A DNA stretch of 14,513 nucleotides from an uncultured Gammaproteobacteria bacterium (GTDB lineage Bacteria; Pseudomonadota; Gammaproteobacteria; GCA-002705445; GCA-002716945), in contig CAJWIW010000019.1 of NCBI GenBank assembly GCA_913041865.1, forward strand, positions 1 to 14,513. Direction: 5' to 3'. Both the position numbers and the translations under genes were made by a program. Positions 6,322 through 13,232 of the stretch are shown piece after piece (position 1 is the stretch's first letter; each line of letters begins with the position of its first letter). The notes beneath the pieces were generated by a model, which was given only the letters and a program-made list of their open reading frames with translations, did not search any database and was not told where the DNA came from.

Positions 6322-8101
6322 ATTTATCTCCAAACTAACTAGTCAACCTGGCATTTACAAGATGTTAGATGTTAACAGCAAGGTTATATATATTGGAAAA
6401 GCTGCCAATCTAAAAAAAAGAGTAAGTTCATATTTCACTAGAAAAAATGAGAGTATTAAGACTAACGTCTTGGTTGAAAATATTTCTAATATTGAGGTAA
6501 TAATTACTAAAAATGAAGAAGAAGCACTTATATTAGAGAATACTTTAATAAAAAAATATCGGCCAAAGTATAATATACTGCTTAGAGATGATAAGTCGTA
6601 TCCATATATATTAGTGGACACGAGTCATAAATTCCCGCTGATAAAGTTCTATAGAGGTCATAAATCACCTAAAAAGGGTTTCTTTTTTGGCCCTTATACT
6701 CAAGTCAGCAAGGTTAGGTATATGTTAAACTTATTACAGAAGCTATTTAAAATAAGATCATGTGAGAACTCTTATTTCTCTAATAGAAAAAAACCATGTC
6801 TGCAATATCAAATAAATCGTTGTGATGCACCATGTGTAGATCTTATTTCAACTTCGAATTATAGAGAATCAATAAATAACTCCATTTTGCTCTTGCAAGG
6901 TAAGAATAACAGTATAATTGATCATTATACTAAGAAAATGGATAATCTTTCCAAAGATATGAGATATGAGGAGGCTTCAGTTATTCGTGACAAAATATCA
7001 ATCATAAGAACTATTGCAAAACCTAGTGATATAATTGAGAATCAAGGCGATATAGATATTGTAACCATTGCTGTCAAGGATCATCAAATATGCATAGACG
7101 TTTTCTCTACTAGAGATGGTATTAACTTGGGATGCAAACAATATAATTTTAAGAAGAAAGATATAATTGACAGTAAGAGTACAATAACATCTTTCATTAA
7201 ACAATATTATCTATCGAACAAGCCACCAAATAAAATTATTACTCGTGACACAGTTGTAGATTTTATGCTTATCGAGAAGATATTGAAGCAAAAGTATAAA
7301 AATACTGTTAGATTAATATCTGCTACTCGTAACCCGTATAAAAAATGGATAAAGATATGTCAACAAAATACGGATGAAAGACTAAAGTATACATTAGTTA
7401 AAAGTGATAATATCAATTACTTTGATGCCGTATCGAAAGATCTAGGTAAAAAAATATTGAATGCAATCTGTTTTGACATTAGTCATCTTAGTGGCAATAA
7501 TACTCAAGGTTCTGCAATATGGTTTGATCGTCAAGGACCAAAGAAAAATATGTACAGAAGGTATAATCTAACTCAATCTATCAAGTCAGATGATTACGGA
7601 GCATTGAGAGAGATGATATCTAGGCGACTTAAAAAACTCTCCGAGACAAAATCATTACCTGATTTAATAATAGTAGATGGTGGAAAAGGTCAAGTTAATG
7701 TTGTTAATAAAATTTTCAACGAGCAAAAGTTATTAAAGACATCAGTAATTGGTATTGTTAAAGGACAACATAGAAAGACTGATAATGACAGGATTATCTC
7801 TTCAGAGTTAGAAGATATCACATTTAGTCTATCGCGAGAGTCAATAATTAGTATACAAAAAATGAGAGACGAAGCACACAGATTTGCTATCACCAGCCAG
7901 CGTAACAAACAATTGAAGAAAAAGTATAATTCTAAATTAGACGGGATTTCAGGCATAGGGTTACAAAGAAAGACGGAGATATTAAAATACTTTGGTGGAA
8001 TTCAAGGCGTATTAAAAGCCTCGGTAGAGGAACTATCTCGTGTTCCAATGATAAACGAAAATCTTGCTGAAAAGATATACAAACATTTACAAAACCAATG
8101 A
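6314..8101 (+). CDS. uvrC: Excinuclease ABC subunit UvrC
   Basis: UvrC makes both incisions around a bulky DNA lesion in nucleotide excision repair with UvrA and UvrB. All parts are present in 595 aa: a GIY-YIG nuclease (PGIY 12-15, YIGKA 26-30, RV at 36-37, catalytic-type Glu75), four cysteines C150, C162, C170 and C174 in the spacing of the UvrC iron-sulfur site, a UVR motif (about 205-232) that binds UvrB, the RNase H-like C-terminal nuclease with Asp388 (CFDISH), Asp455 (VDGGKGQ) and His522 (DEAHRFA), and tandem helix-hairpin-helix repeats (about 540-595). The start overlaps the preceding glycosylase by 8 bp and the end overlaps pgsA by 4 bp. uvrC-pgsA followed by tRNA-Gly is a gammaproteobacterial hallmark. 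Confidence 0.98.
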   Translation: MDEFISKLTSQPGIYKMLDVNSKVIYIGKAANLKKRVSSYFTRKNESIKTNVLVENISNIEVIITKNEEEALILENTLIKKYRPKYNILLRDDKSYPYILVDTSHKFPLIKFYRGHKSPKKGFFFGPYTQVSKVRYMLNLLQKLFKIRSCENSYFSNRKKPCLQYQINRCDAPCVDLISTSNYRESINNSILLLQGKNNSIIDHYTKKMDNLSKDMRYEEASVIRDKISIIRTIAKPSDIIENQGDIDIVTIAVKDHQICIDVFSTRDGINLGCKQYNFKKKDIIDSKSTITSFIKQYYLSNKPPNKIITRDTVVDFMLIEKILKQKYKNTVRLISATRNPYKKWIKICQQNTDERLKYTLVKSDNINYFDAVSKDLGKKILNAICFDISHLSGNNTQGSAIWFDRQGPKKNMYRRYNLTQSIKSDDYGALREMISRRLKKLSETKSLPDLIIVDGGKGQVNVVNKIFNEQKLLKTSVIGIVKGQHRKTDNDRIISSELEDITFSLSRESIISIQKMRDEAHRFAITSQRNKQLKKKYNSKLDGISGIGLQRKTEILKYFGGIQGVLKASVEELSRVPMINENLAEKIYKHLQNQ

Positions 8102-8649
8102 ATAATATTGCCAACATTCTAACTATACTGAGAATATTATTTATCCCTTTGATTATATATTTGTTCTTTTCGACCAGTGATTACAGTCGACTTTTTGCTG
8201 CTCTTGTTTTCCTTTTTGCCTCTCTAACAGATTACTTTGATGGCTATTTTGCTAGATTAATGAAGCAACAAACTAATTTTGGGGAGTTTCTAGATCCTAT
8301 AGCAGATAAAATGTTAGTGATTACCATGCTTGTTCTTCTAGTGTCAGAGAACAATGACATCCTCTTCGTACTTCCTGTGATTATAATTGTATCAAGAGAG
8401 TTTTTAATCATCGCAATACGTCAAAGACTTGCGGAAATAAATAGTAACCACAAACTAAAGGTTATGTTTATTTCTAAAATCAAAACAGGTTTTCAGTTGA
8501 CATCACTTTTCTTTCTTTTGTACAAAGACAGTATATTTGGTTTAAATTCTTATAGTTTTGGAGTATATTTATTACAGATAGCATCTATCTTAACGATAAT
8601 ATCATTTATCTATTACGTGCGTATGTCTTGGAGTGCTATCATAAAATGA
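8098..8649 (+). CDS. pgsA: CDP-diacylglycerol--glycerol-3-phosphate 3-phosphatidyltransferase
   Basis: PgsA is the inner-membrane enzyme that commits CDP-diacylglycerol to phosphatidylglycerol and cardiolipin. The CDP-alcohol phosphatidyltransferase signature is complete: D45-x2-D48-G49-x2-A52-R53-x8-G62-x3-D66-x3-D70, in DYFDGYFAR...FGEFLDPIAD. The 183-aa length matches E. coli (182). Several hydrophobic stretches are visible, including about 5-24, 31-44, 72-83, 88-106, 132-143 and 153-173, fitting a multi-pass membrane protein. The ATG overlaps the uvrC stop (ATGA), so translation is coupled. The stop is only six bases before tRNA-Gly, implying one transcript from which the tRNA is cut out. 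Confidence 0.97.
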   Translation: MNNIANILTILRILFIPLIIYLFFSTSDYSRLFAALVFLFASLTDYFDGYFARLMKQQTNFGEFLDPIADKMLVITMLVLLVSENNDILFVLPVIIIVSREFLIIAIRQRLAEINSNHKLKVMFISKIKTGFQLTSLFFLLYKDSIFGLNSYSFGVYLLQIASILTIISFIYYVRMSWSAIIK

Positions 8650-8655
8650 ATTAAT

Positions 8656-8728
8656 GCGGGAATAGCTCAGTTGGTAGAGCGCAACCTTGCCAAGGTTGAG
8701 GTCGCGAGTTCGAGCCTCGTTTCCCGCT
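8656..8728 (+). tRNA. tRNA-Gly (anticodon GCC)
   Basis: A full cloverleaf can be drawn: acceptor GCGGGAA (8656-8662) with TTCCCGC (8721-8727), anticodon stem CAACC/GGTTG around a loop with GCC at 8689-8691, and a T-arm with loop TTCGAGC. The discriminator is T (8728). The next bases are CA then GTG, so CCA is not encoded intact. It is nearly identical to E. coli glyW, which occupies the same place after pgsA. It starts six bases after pgsA and ends seven bases before the glycosyltransferase ATG, so release from a longer transcript by RNase P and 3' processing is expected. Confidence 0.97.
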
Positions 8729-8735
8729 CAGTGTT

Positions 8736-9845
8736 ATGGAAAATAGATCGATTGTCTTAATTTCAAATAATTTTTGGACTCTATTTAAATTTAGATATGA
8801 GATAATTATGCATCTACGGAATAAGGGCTTTGAGATTCACTTAATTGCAGAAGTAGATGGTTATGAAGATAATTTTCATAACATTGATAATATAAAATGC
8901 CATAATGTAAATTTTTCTGGCAGATCTATCAATCTAATTAATGAACTAAAAATATATTTCAGGTTGAAAAGATTACTCAAATTAATTAAGCCAACATTCT
9001 TATTTAGTTATACAATTAAACCCAATATTTATAGTGGTTTACTCTCTAAAAGTTCAAATGTAGTATTTATTCCGATGGTCACTGGGCTAGGCTATTTTTT
9101 TAATAATTTGAAAAAACCAGTAAGAAAGTTAGTACACATCTTGTTAAGAAGTTCATTCCTTTCAGCTAAAACTGTTTGGTTTACTAATTCATCAGATAAA
9201 CAGTATTATATAGATAACGGAATAATAAAAAAATCAATTGATGCATCAATCATAATGGGTGCTGGCATTGATTTCACTCATGTACCTAATAATGATAAAG
9301 ATATAAAGAATGAGACAACGTTTTTAATGATATCAAGATTATTAAATGAAAAAGGAACATCAGAATTTATTCAGGCTGCTAAATATTTTTTCAAATTCAA
9401 CAAGTATAAATTTATTTTAGTAGGTGCTCATGAAAATAATCATCACTATGTAAAAAAGTATTTAGTTGAACATGCTGTAAGAGATAACGTATTAGAATAT
9501 TATGATTTTACAGATGATATTGATCAATATTACGACAGAGCCACTTGTGTCGTTCTTCCATCATATCGAGAGGGACTTTCAACAATACTTTTAGAAGCTA
9601 CAGCTAGAAAAATACCAGTTATAACAGCAGATGTTCCAGGTTGTAGAGATATAATTAAAGATGAAAGCTACGGATTCTTGTGTAAACCCAAGTCTGCTCA
9701 GTCACTTGTTGATGCAATGAATAGATACATAAGGGCGCCTGACGATGATTTATTAAAAAAAGTAAACAAGGCATATGAATTTGTTCGAGACAATTGCTCA
9801 AGAACCAAAATTTTAGAGGAATATGATAAAATATTAAATCATTAG
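8736..9845 (+). CDS. GT4-family glycosyltransferase (PglA/GumH-like)
   Basis: This is a GT-B fold retaining glycosyltransferase, probably moving an activated sugar onto a lipid-linked glycan at the inner face of the cytoplasmic membrane. The N-terminal half has the SYTIKPNIYSGLL block (91-103) and TGLGYFF (116-122) typical of HexNAc transferases such as PglA. The C-terminal half has the donor-binding pair R201/K206 (SRLLNEKG), LPSYREG (274-280) and the E279-x7-E287 motif, then PVITADVPGCRDII (294-307). No signal peptide is visible. The ATG lies seven bases after tRNA-Gly with no Shine-Dalgarno sequence. It interrupts the tRNA-Gly/tRNA-Cys pair seen in E. coli and probably belongs with the sugar genes further along. 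Donor and acceptor cannot be named from sequence. Confidence 0.88.
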   Translation: MENRSIVLISNNFWTLFKFRYEIIMHLRNKGFEIHLIAEVDGYEDNFHNIDNIKCHNVNFSGRSINLINELKIYFRLKRLLKLIKPTFLFSYTIKPNIYSGLLSKSSNVVFIPMVTGLGYFFNNLKKPVRKLVHILLRSSFLSAKTVWFTNSSDKQYYIDNGIIKKSIDASIIMGAGIDFTHVPNNDKDIKNETTFLMISRLLNEKGTSEFIQAAKYFFKFNKYKFILVGAHENNHHYVKKYLVEHAVRDNVLEYYDFTDDIDQYYDRATCVVLPSYREGLSTILLEATARKIPVITADVPGCRDIIKDESYGFLCKPKSAQSLVDAMNRYIRAPDDDLLKKVNKAYEFVRDNCSRTKILEEYDKILNH

Positions 9846-9902
9846 TAACTACCTCTGTAGCAATTTTATTAAGTATGATAGTATATGAGCAACTAATAAA
9901 TT

Positions 9903-9973
9903 GGCTAAGTGGCAGAGTGGTAATGCAGCGGCCTGCAAAGCCGTCAACGCCGGTTCGATTCCGACCTTAGCCT
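9903..9973 (+). tRNA. tRNA-Cys (anticodon GCA)
   Basis: Acceptor GGCTAAG (9903-9909) pairs fully with CTTAGCC (9966-9972); the discriminator is T (9973), as expected for cysteine. A three-pair D stem (GCA/TGC) and an anticodon stem GCGGC/GCCGT around GCA (9935-9937) fit. The T stem GCCGG/CCGAC has one C-A mismatch (9950/9964). CCA is not encoded (AGA follows). It follows the glycosyltransferase by 57 bp and ends 11 bp before the acetyltransferase. This is the cysT position of the E. coli array. Confidence 0.95.
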
Positions 9974-9984
9974 AGAATGTTTAA

Positions 9985-10656
9985 ATGAAAAAAATTTTAA
10001 TCTTTGGTAGTGGCGATCATGCCAGAGTTATCTTATCTGAAATAATTAAATACAGTGACTATCAGATAATTGGCTTTGTTGATGAAGATAAGAAACCTGG
10101 TACATTAATTGAATCATTTCGATCTTTTAACTATAAAGTCATTGGTAAAATATCTAGCCTATCATCTATCATTGATACAGATACTTATGGAATAATTGGT
10201 GTTGGGTTCAATTACTTAAGAAAACAAATGTCATATTCGATATCGGAAAAATACCCATCCTTAAAATGGGCAACTATAGTATCGAAGGATAGTATTATAA
10301 ATGGCAACGTTAATTTAGGTCAAGGTTGCATTATCCACTCAGGCTGCATAATAAATAATGGTACTGAAATAGGAGATCATTGCATTATTAACACTAAATC
10401 ATTAATTGATCATGACAATGTATTTTCTGATTATGTAAGTACAGGACCGGGTGTGACGACAGCAGGTAATGTTACAGTTGGTGAATGTAGTCATATAGGT
10501 ATCCAGTCAGTCATCAATCAGAATATCAGCATTGGAGACAACTCTGTTATAGGATCTAAATCTCTTTGTACAAGAGATTGTGATAGCTTCTCAATATATT
10601 ATGGCTCTCCAGTTAAGAAAATACGATCTAGAGAACAAGATGAACCATACCTTTAG
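9985..10656 (+). CDS. NeuD/PglD-family sugar O- or N-acetyltransferase
   Basis: The 223-aa product has the two-part form of this family. An N-terminal Rossmann-like sugar-nucleotide domain shows IFGSGDHARVI (6-16) and FVDEDKKPG (31-39). A C-terminal left-handed beta-helix of hexapeptide repeats follows (about 103-205), with turns such as I-N-G-N-V, I-H-S-G-C, I-N-N-G-T and V-T-V-G-E. The His in IDHD (His143) sits where the family has its catalytic base. Acetyl-CoA-dependent N-acetylation of a UDP-4-amino sugar (PglD/LegH role) or O-acetylation of a nonulosonic acid (NeuD role) are both possible; the nearby LegC- and LegG-like genes favour the first. The ATG is 11 bases after tRNA-Cys with at most a weak AGAA as ribosome site, suggesting expression from the tRNA transcript. 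Confidence 0.87.
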   Translation: MKKILIFGSGDHARVILSEIIKYSDYQIIGFVDEDKKPGTLIESFRSFNYKVIGKISSLSSIIDTDTYGIIGVGFNYLRKQMSYSISEKYPSLKWATIVSKDSIINGNVNLGQGCIIHSGCIINNGTEIGDHCIINTKSLIDHDNVFSDYVSTGPGVTTAGNVTVGECSHIGIQSVINQNISIGDNSVIGSKSLCTRDCDSFSIYYGSPVKKIRSREQDEPYL

Positions 10657-10780
10657 ACATCTCAAATTAATTTCCAATGACTTGAAAAATCATTTGTGTT
10701 ATCTTTTAAAGACTTGTTGAGTGAAAGAATAACTTTTAAGTGATTTTCATGAGTATGTCTACATTAAGATCTATAGCTAA

Positions 10781-10864
10781 GCCCGGGTGGCGGAATTGGT
10801 AGACGCAAGGGACTTAAAATCCCTCGAGAGTAATCTCGTGCCGGTTCGACTCCGGCCCTGGGCA
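10781..10864 (+). tRNA. tRNA-Leu (anticodon TAA)
   Basis: This is a class II tRNA: acceptor GCCCGGG (10781-10787) with CCTGGGC (10857-10863, one G-T pair), anticodon stem AGGGA/TCCCT around CTTAAAA with TAA at 10815-10817, a long variable arm CGAGA-GTAA-TCTCG, and T-arm GCCGG/CCGGC. The discriminator is A, as leucine tRNAs require. CCA is not encoded (TCA follows). It corresponds to E. coli leuZ. The 124 bp before it (10657-10780) hold no gene and no promoter I can defend. Confidence 0.98.
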
Positions 10865-10890
10865 TCAATAACGGTAAATATATATTTATT

Positions 10891-12048
10891 ATGCATATAA
10901 AACTTAATAATTTTGTCGATGATGTTCATGCGCTCTTAAAAAAAACTAACATTAGTCATCAAGTGCATGAGCCCTCCATACCACAGTCTACATTTAAATA
11001 TTTAAGTGATTGTATAAAATCAACGTACCTCTCATCTGAAGGTAAGTATTTACAAAAATTTGAGACAGGACTGCAGAAAATGACTGGGTCAAATAAAATT
11101 CTTTTGACAAATACTGGAACATCTGCACTTCAAGTAGCACTCAAAATTATTGACGTAGAACAAAAAGAAGTTCTAGTTCCATCTATGACATTTGTGGCGA
11201 CAACAAATGCGATTATCTATAATAATGGAATACCTCATTTTATAGACTGTGAGCAAAATAAGTTAAACATAGATCATAGATTATTAGAGGACTATTTAAA
11301 AAAGATTACTCGTATGAGAAATAATAAATGTATCAATAAAATTACAAATAAAGAGATCGTGGGAATAATTGTTGTACATAGCTATGGATATCCTGCTAAT
11401 TTTGATGCAATTAAAAACATATGTAAAAAATATCATCTTCAAATCCTTGAAGATGCTGCTGCTGCCCTTGGATCGTATTATAAAGATAGGCACTTAGGCA
11501 CCTTAGGAAGGATGGGCATAATCAGCTTTAATGGGAACAAAATTATTACAACAGGAATGGGTGGCGCCTTGATTTGTAAAACAACTTCAGACTATAAGGT
11601 AGCAAAGCATTTAATATCAACTGGTAAAATTCCACCATCTCACAAATATCTACATGATACAATAGGTTTTAACTACCGGATGGCTAATATTAATGCTGCC
11701 TCTGGTTATTCTCAATTACTCAATATAAGACAGATTCTTCGTAAAAAAGTAGAACTTCGTAAAAAGTATTTTGATTTAATTTCAACATATGATTTTTGTG
11801 ATCTCCTCGAAAGTACGTCGAATGAAAAACCCAACTATTGGATTAATAACATAGTTATTTCAGCAAAGAACAAATCCTATAAAGATCAACTAGTAAAAAA
11901 ATTTCATAAAAAAAGAATTTACGTAAGGGAGTTATGGACGCCTCAACATAGACTTAAAATGTTTAAAAATTATCCTAGAATGGATCTTACAAACTCATTA
12001 GACATCTGGAAGAGAACTATAAGTCTTCCAAGCAGTATTAATTTATGA
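10891..12048 (+). CDS. legC: LegC-family PLP-dependent sugar aminotransferase (DegT/DnrJ/EryC1 superfamily)
   Basis: Enzymes of this group transfer an amino group to C4 of a UDP-4-keto-6-deoxy sugar. Seen are HEPSIPQST at the N-terminus (26-34), YLSSEGKYLQKFE (46-58), NTGTSALQVAL (74-84), VPSMTFVATTNAI (96-108), VHSYGYPA (162-169), the PLP-contacting EDAAAALGS (187-195) and SFNGNKIITTGMGGAL (212-227) with the PLP lysine at Lys217. The S-F-N-G-N-K-I-I-T-T form is that of the LegC/PglE-like exopolysaccharide group rather than ArnB or perosamine synthase, but the exact sugar is an inference. The length (385 aa) is normal. The ATG is 26 bases after tRNA-Leu, with no Shine-Dalgarno at proper spacing. 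Its TGA overlaps the epimerase ATG, so the two are translationally coupled. Confidence 0.87.
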   Translation: MHIKLNNFVDDVHALLKKTNISHQVHEPSIPQSTFKYLSDCIKSTYLSSEGKYLQKFETGLQKMTGSNKILLTNTGTSALQVALKIIDVEQKEVLVPSMTFVATTNAIIYNNGIPHFIDCEQNKLNIDHRLLEDYLKKITRMRNNKCINKITNKEIVGIIVVHSYGYPANFDAIKNICKKYHLQILEDAAAALGSYYKDRHLGTLGRMGIISFNGNKIITTGMGGALICKTTSDYKVAKHLISTGKIPPSHKYLHDTIGFNYRMANINAASGYSQLLNIRQILRKKVELRKKYFDLISTYDFCDLLESTSNEKPNYWINNIVISAKNKSYKDQLVKKFHKKRIYVRELWTPQHRLKMFKNYPRMDLTNSLDIWKRTISLPSSINL

Positions 12049-13163
12049 AAAGAAAAAAGAATGTATGCGTCATTACCTCTAGTCGTGCAGACTACTCTCA
12101 TTTATATCCACTCATGGCGAAACTAAGAGAATCTAAAAAAATAAACTTAAAGATTGTTGTTACAGGTATGCATCTATTAAAGGAGTATGGATATACATAT
12201 AAATATCTAGAGAAGGATAAGTTTAAAATTAATCTACGAATCCCCTCTAAACAAACTAGCACAGAACCTTCAAACATACTTAATGGTATATCTAGCCAAA
12301 TTAAACAAAATATTAAATTAATCAAACTCAATCCCGATGCAGTCATATTGCTCGGCGATAGATATGACATATATCCTTTTTCACTCATTTGTTATTTTAA
12401 TAGAATACCAGTAATTCACCTACATGGAGGTGAGACAACTCGAGGTGCAATAGATGATCAAATAAGAGACTCTATTTCACTGTTCTCAAACTTACATTTT
12501 GTAGCACATAGGACTTTTGCGGAAAAACTCTCCAGACTTGGTATTAATAAAGATAATATTTATAATTATGGAACGCTTGGTCTAGAGACCATTAAAGAGA
12601 CAAAAAAAATAAAGAAAAGTGATATATTAACTCAAGTTGGATTTAATAATTCATCAAATTATTTTTTAGTCTGTGTTCATCCTGAAACTGCATTTGCAAA
12701 ATCTAAATCAATTATTAATTGTGTTTTAAATTCTCTTAAGGAGTTCAAGGATTATGGAATTATATTTACTGGAGTTAACTCTGATACCGAATCGTCAATT
12801 ATTAAAAAATCAATTCTAAGGTTCGTTGAAAAAAACAAAAGATGCAGATATATAGAATCTGCAGGTAGAGAACTTTATGTAAATCTACTTAGACACGCAT
12901 CAGTACTAATTGGTAATTCATCATCAGGAATTATTGAGGCACCTTACTTAAAGACTCCTTCAGTCAATATAGGTGATAGACAAGATGGGAGGCCGCTTGC
13001 CTCATCTATTATTTCTGTAAATGCAGTTAAGCATGAGATCACTAAAGCGGTGAAAAGGATTCTATTAGATACACCAACATTAAATTACGGAAATGTTTAT
13101 TATGATACTAACAAAACTTCAGATAAAATGATAAAAAAAATAGAGGAATTTATCAATAATTAG
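12045..13163 (+). CDS. neuC: UDP-N-acetylglucosamine 2-epimerase (hydrolysing), NeuC/LegG type
   Basis: This enzyme inverts C2 of a UDP-HexNAc and releases UDP, giving ManNAc (NeuC) or 2,4-diacetamido-2,4,6-trideoxymannose (LegG), the precursor of sialic or legionaminic acid. Visible motifs are TSSRADYSHLYPLM (11-24), LLGDRYDIYP (102-111), IHLHGGETTRGAIDDQIR (124-141), VHPETAF (211-217), GNSSSGIIEAP (290-300) and VNIGDRQDGR (307-316). The family usually has R-H-A-I-T-K after the GGE motif; here it is R-D-S-I-S-L (141-146), a notable change near the active site. Pairing with the LegC-type aminotransferase through a 4-bp overlap makes LegG the likelier role. No synthase (NeuB/LegI) or CMP-transferase follows; the next gene is a lipoprotein behind its own promoter. 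Confidence 0.9.
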   Translation: MKRKKNVCVITSSRADYSHLYPLMAKLRESKKINLKIVVTGMHLLKEYGYTYKYLEKDKFKINLRIPSKQTSTEPSNILNGISSQIKQNIKLIKLNPDAVILLGDRYDIYPFSLICYFNRIPVIHLHGGETTRGAIDDQIRDSISLFSNLHFVAHRTFAEKLSRLGINKDNIYNYGTLGLETIKETKKIKKSDILTQVGFNNSSNYFLVCVHPETAFAKSKSIINCVLNSLKEFKDYGIIFTGVNSDTESSIIKKSILRFVEKNKRCRYIESAGRELYVNLLRHASVLIGNSSSGIIEAPYLKTPSVNIGDRQDGRPLASSIISVNAVKHEITKAVKRILLDTPTLNYGNVYYDTNKTSDKMIKKIEEFINN

Positions 13164-13179
13164 AATAAAATACTAAATG

Positions 13180-13207
13180 TTGACTATTAAAATTATAATC
13201 ATATTAG
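13180..13207 (+). promoter_or_regulatory. Predicted sigma70 promoter for the lipoprotein gene
   Basis: TTGACT (13180-13185) and TATTAG (13202-13207) are separated by 16 bp, predicting a start near 13214 and a leader of about 19 nt that contains the AAGAG ribosome site (13223-13227). The -35 box is five of six; the -10 is weaker. Confidence 0.45.
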
Positions 13208-13232
13208 TGTAAATAAACTTACAAGAGTTACT

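Noticed and set aside
9846..9902. Promoter for tRNA-Cys around the TATGAT at 9874-9879
   Set aside because: No acceptable -35 box lies 15-19 bp upstream, and AT-rich DNA yields such boxes by chance.
10657..10780. Possible small RNA, hidden gene or tRNA-Leu promoter in the gap before tRNA-Leu
   Set aside because: I found no open frame with a ribosome site, no strong hairpin, and only poor promoter boxes (TAAGAT without a matching -35).
8656..13163. Integrative element using a tRNA gene as attachment site
   Set aside because: No integrase or recombinase gene is present, and I saw no copy of a tRNA 3' end downstream that would mark the other boundary. The tRNAs are all intact.
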